A stretch of DNA of 64,000 nucleotides from Amoebophrya sp. A120 (lineage: Eukaryota > Sar > Dinophyceae > Syndiniales > Amoebophryaceae), in contig CAJINV010000005.1 of the NCBI GenBank assembly GCA_905178155.1, positions 4,508,918 through 4,572,917 of the forward strand, read 5' to 3'. The position numbers and the translations under genes were made by a program. Shown piece after piece: positions 62,221 to 64,000 of this stretch (its first letter is position 1; each line of letters starts with the position of its first letter). The notes below the pieces were generated by a model that was not told where the DNA came from, made no database searches, and saw only the letters and a program-made list of their open reading frames with translations.

Positions 62221-64000
62221 TCACGCCAGCGCCTCCCCCACGGTTCGACTCACGACGACCTGCCTCACCTCCAGACTATGAAAAAAGTAGTGGAGGAGCC
62301 TGTCGGGGAGAAATCTGGGGTGAAGATTAAAGTAAAACTCAGTGAAGTCGTGGAATTTCGATTTATTTGCATCACTTGTTCTCGGGTAGTCTTTATTGTC
62401 CTTTGCGCTTCCAAAGTCGTGCTCTTCTTGCTGGAGTTGTTCATCAGCCTCTTCCTCCAATATCTGGTGGTCGAAAATCCGAAAAAAACCACTATTCCTG
62501 TTGATTTGCTCCCTACTCGTCCGGTGCTGTTTCCTCCTCTTGATTTTCATTTTGCACGACGATGTTCTTGCCGCACTGGCGGTCCTCTGGTGTTCTTGCC
62601 TGCCCGTCTGATCCTGGTCCTCGCGGGATGATGCAGCGTTTTTCGGTGCTGGAACTGCTGGTGCATCTGCTTCTACTTGCGTTTTATTTCCGATAAAAAT
62701 TCCACCGAATTGCTCCCGTTCTAATTTCTTCTCCGCAGCAAGAAACGCATCCAACATCCGGATCTCTTTATTGTCATCTCTTACTCTTTCATCCACATGA
62801 TCTCTAGCTTGCGGCTTCGCACCATTTATTTCAGCTATTTGCTCCACTTCTACTGCATCCGATGGATGATATGTTGCCCTGCCGCTGTCAGCACGGGTCT
62901 TGCTCATGATCGTAGCCACCCGTCTTTCCAAAAATTTTCGCAACGTCATGTAATAGAGTCTCCGGATATGCAACGTAAATTTCCCGTTGATGTAAAAAAT
63001 GCATGATAAACTTCACCAATTTGGAGTGTAACACTTGTCATGCTAAACTAGGACTGATGCTCAGTTTTGTCATGCAGAAGCCACATTTGAATTTGTACGT
63101 CGTGTACAGGAAATTTATTGTGGATATCGAAGTTCGTGAAATTCTGGGAACGTCAACCCCTTTATGCATTGCAAAAGTATCGTACTCGTATAAATGCATT
63201 ACAAATTTCCCCAGCATGAGAAATAAAATTTGTAATGCGGATTTACCTTAAGAACAAGATTTGTAATGCAAGTCTTGCATATATACGAATACGATACTTT
63301 TGCACAGGATACCCTTCAGCAGCAGTTGAAACACCTGAAAGCCCGCGCCGGTTATGGCGTTCTCAAACGTTACACTCTCAGCTGTTACATGAATTTTTAA
63401 TGCAAGACTAGCACAGGTGAGAGGGAGACCTCCCTTGCGCGTCTTGCATGACAGGTTTGGTGCGGATTACAGTGCTATTTAGCCCTCCGGGAATTTGTCA
63501 TGCGAAGCAGCTTGATAGTCTGGCGGGTCATGGTCATTTTGCATGACAAATCATGTAACAGTTGAGAATGTAACGTTTGAGAGCCCCATACCGGTGGTAG
63601 ATTCCTTGTGTTCTTCTGGAAATGTGGCCGCGGCACTTCTTCTGGGCAGGTGCAGATCGGTTGTCGCATGAAGAAGATGACCTTCGTGAAGATGTTCGTC
63701 ACCGTCCGCAAGAAATCGCACCGCGTTTTTCAACACATGCGGGTAGTCAATGTGCAAAATGACTTATGAGAGTGCACAAGGACTCCCCCGTCCCTTCATT
63801 TGTGACGCAAAAACCCAAATCCAAGTGCTTCCCTGTGGCACTGCTTGCACGACAGATTCCGGACGAAGCCAAAACAGTACTACACGAGGCGCATGAATTT
63901 GTCATGCACAGGGTCCACGTCTGGTGGTGTTTGTATTGGTGTTCATGCAAAAGTACAAATGAGGGGGAGGCGGTGTGCACTCTCATATGACCTGTCGCAC
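62221..64000 (-). CDS. Unidentified minus-strand gene, 5' end beyond window, four introners
   Basis: Proposed exons on the minus strand: from the window edge to 63988; 63759-63591 (approximate); 63352-63312; 63162-63127; 62966-62221, less one duplication copy at each joint. Joined, it reads VRQVILHIDYPHVLKNAVRF ... EEHKESTTGAGFQVFQLLLK, GLTFPEFHELRRLYYMTLRK and FLERRVATIMSKTR, and every joint stays in frame. The last exon continues for about 240 residues of polar, charged sequence with a Glu/Gln-rich helix (ILEEEADEQLQQEEHDFG) and stops just below 62221. No known family was recognised. Two internal exons are only about 36-41 nt, each squeezed between introners. Confidence 0.65.
62967..63126. 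mobile_element. Introner, family IE-8 (TAAATTTCC type)
   Basis: Starts TATGCAACGTAAATTTCCCG and ends with the complement of TATCCACAATAAATTTCCTG. Flank duplication is imperfect (CCGGA/TCGAA). Length is 160. Removal joins HEL to RRLYYMTL. Confidence 0.75.
63163..63311. mobile_element. Introner, family IE-9 (GCAAAAGTATCGTA type)
   Basis: Starts TATGCATTGCAAAAGTATCG and ends CGATACTTTTGCACAGGATA. The duplication CCCTT is at 63158-63162 and 63312-63316. Length is 149, the shortest in the window. Confidence 0.87.
63353..63590. mobile_element. Introner, family IE-6
   Basis: Starts TATGGCGTTCTCAAACGTTA and ends ACGTTTGAGAGCCCCATA. The duplication CCGGT is at 63348-63352 and 63591-63595. Length is 238. 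About 95% like the copy at 22491-22725 by eye, same orientation. Confidence 0.92.
63765..63987. mobile_element. Introner, family IE-10 (TATGAGAGTGCAC type)
   Basis: Starts TATGAGAGTGCACAAGGACT and ends GTGTGCACTCTCATA. Flank repeat is TGACT/TGACC. Length is 223. Confidence 0.82.

Noticed and set aside
1-64000. tRNA, rRNA and spliced-leader genes
   Set aside because: Scanned by eye for tRNA arm signatures and the dinoflagellate spliced-leader core; none found. A covariance-model search would be needed to exclude them.

Overview
The window looks like a nuclear scaffold segment from an alveolate protist, most likely the parasitic dinoflagellate Amoebophrya (Syndiniales) or a close relative. Three things point there. 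Genes are cut by many short 'introner' elements with terminal inverted repeats and 5-bp target duplications. Ordinary GT-AG introns are the minority. One gene joins a P4-ATPase to a guanylate cyclase, a layout known from ciliates, apicomplexans and relatives. The organism name is an inference; the structure below was read from the sequence.

Layout. 1-500 is the 3' end of a Gln/Pro-rich gene. 1274-6763 is a CCR4/nocturnin-like endonuclease-exonuclease-phosphatase protein with a C-terminal ankyrin and coiled-coil region. 7604-10219 is a flavin monooxygenase. 11221-14908 is an ABCG half-transporter. About 15196-15951 holds a small, unresolved gene with a mitochondrial-type start. 16235-17291 is a UXT/prefoldin-alpha-like gene. 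About 18021-39759 is a giant P4-ATPase plus guanylate cyclase locus with P-type ATPase catalytic motifs, two membrane blocks and two cyclase domains. 39760-43055 is repeat-rich, with a tyrosine-recombinase-like fragment. About 43055-51420 is a minus-strand LINE (ORF1, then ORF2 with endonuclease, RT, RNase H and a zinc knuckle), preceded by a repeat-rich 5' region up to about 53.6 kb and an unidentified minus ORF at 54246-55031. 55767-55866 is an assembly gap. 56277-60839 is a Helitron-type Rep/PIF1-helicase ORF. 60840-62220 is minisatellite. 62221-64000 is the 3' part of a minus-strand gene cut by four introners.

The most striking signal is the introners. At least 20 elements of about 150-330 bp, in several unrelated inverted-repeat families, sit inside codons. 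Most begin TAT and end ATA and are flanked by a 5-bp direct repeat. Removing the element plus one repeat copy restores the reading frame in essentially every case, even through the P-type ATPase phosphorylation motif and the SDH catalytic motif of the EEP nuclease. The excision boundaries are not GT-AG. In two long introns of the ATPase gene the exon edge itself is present three times, separated by about 1-kb GC-rich blocks. Exon boundaries are my inference from frame and family motifs; no transcript data were available.
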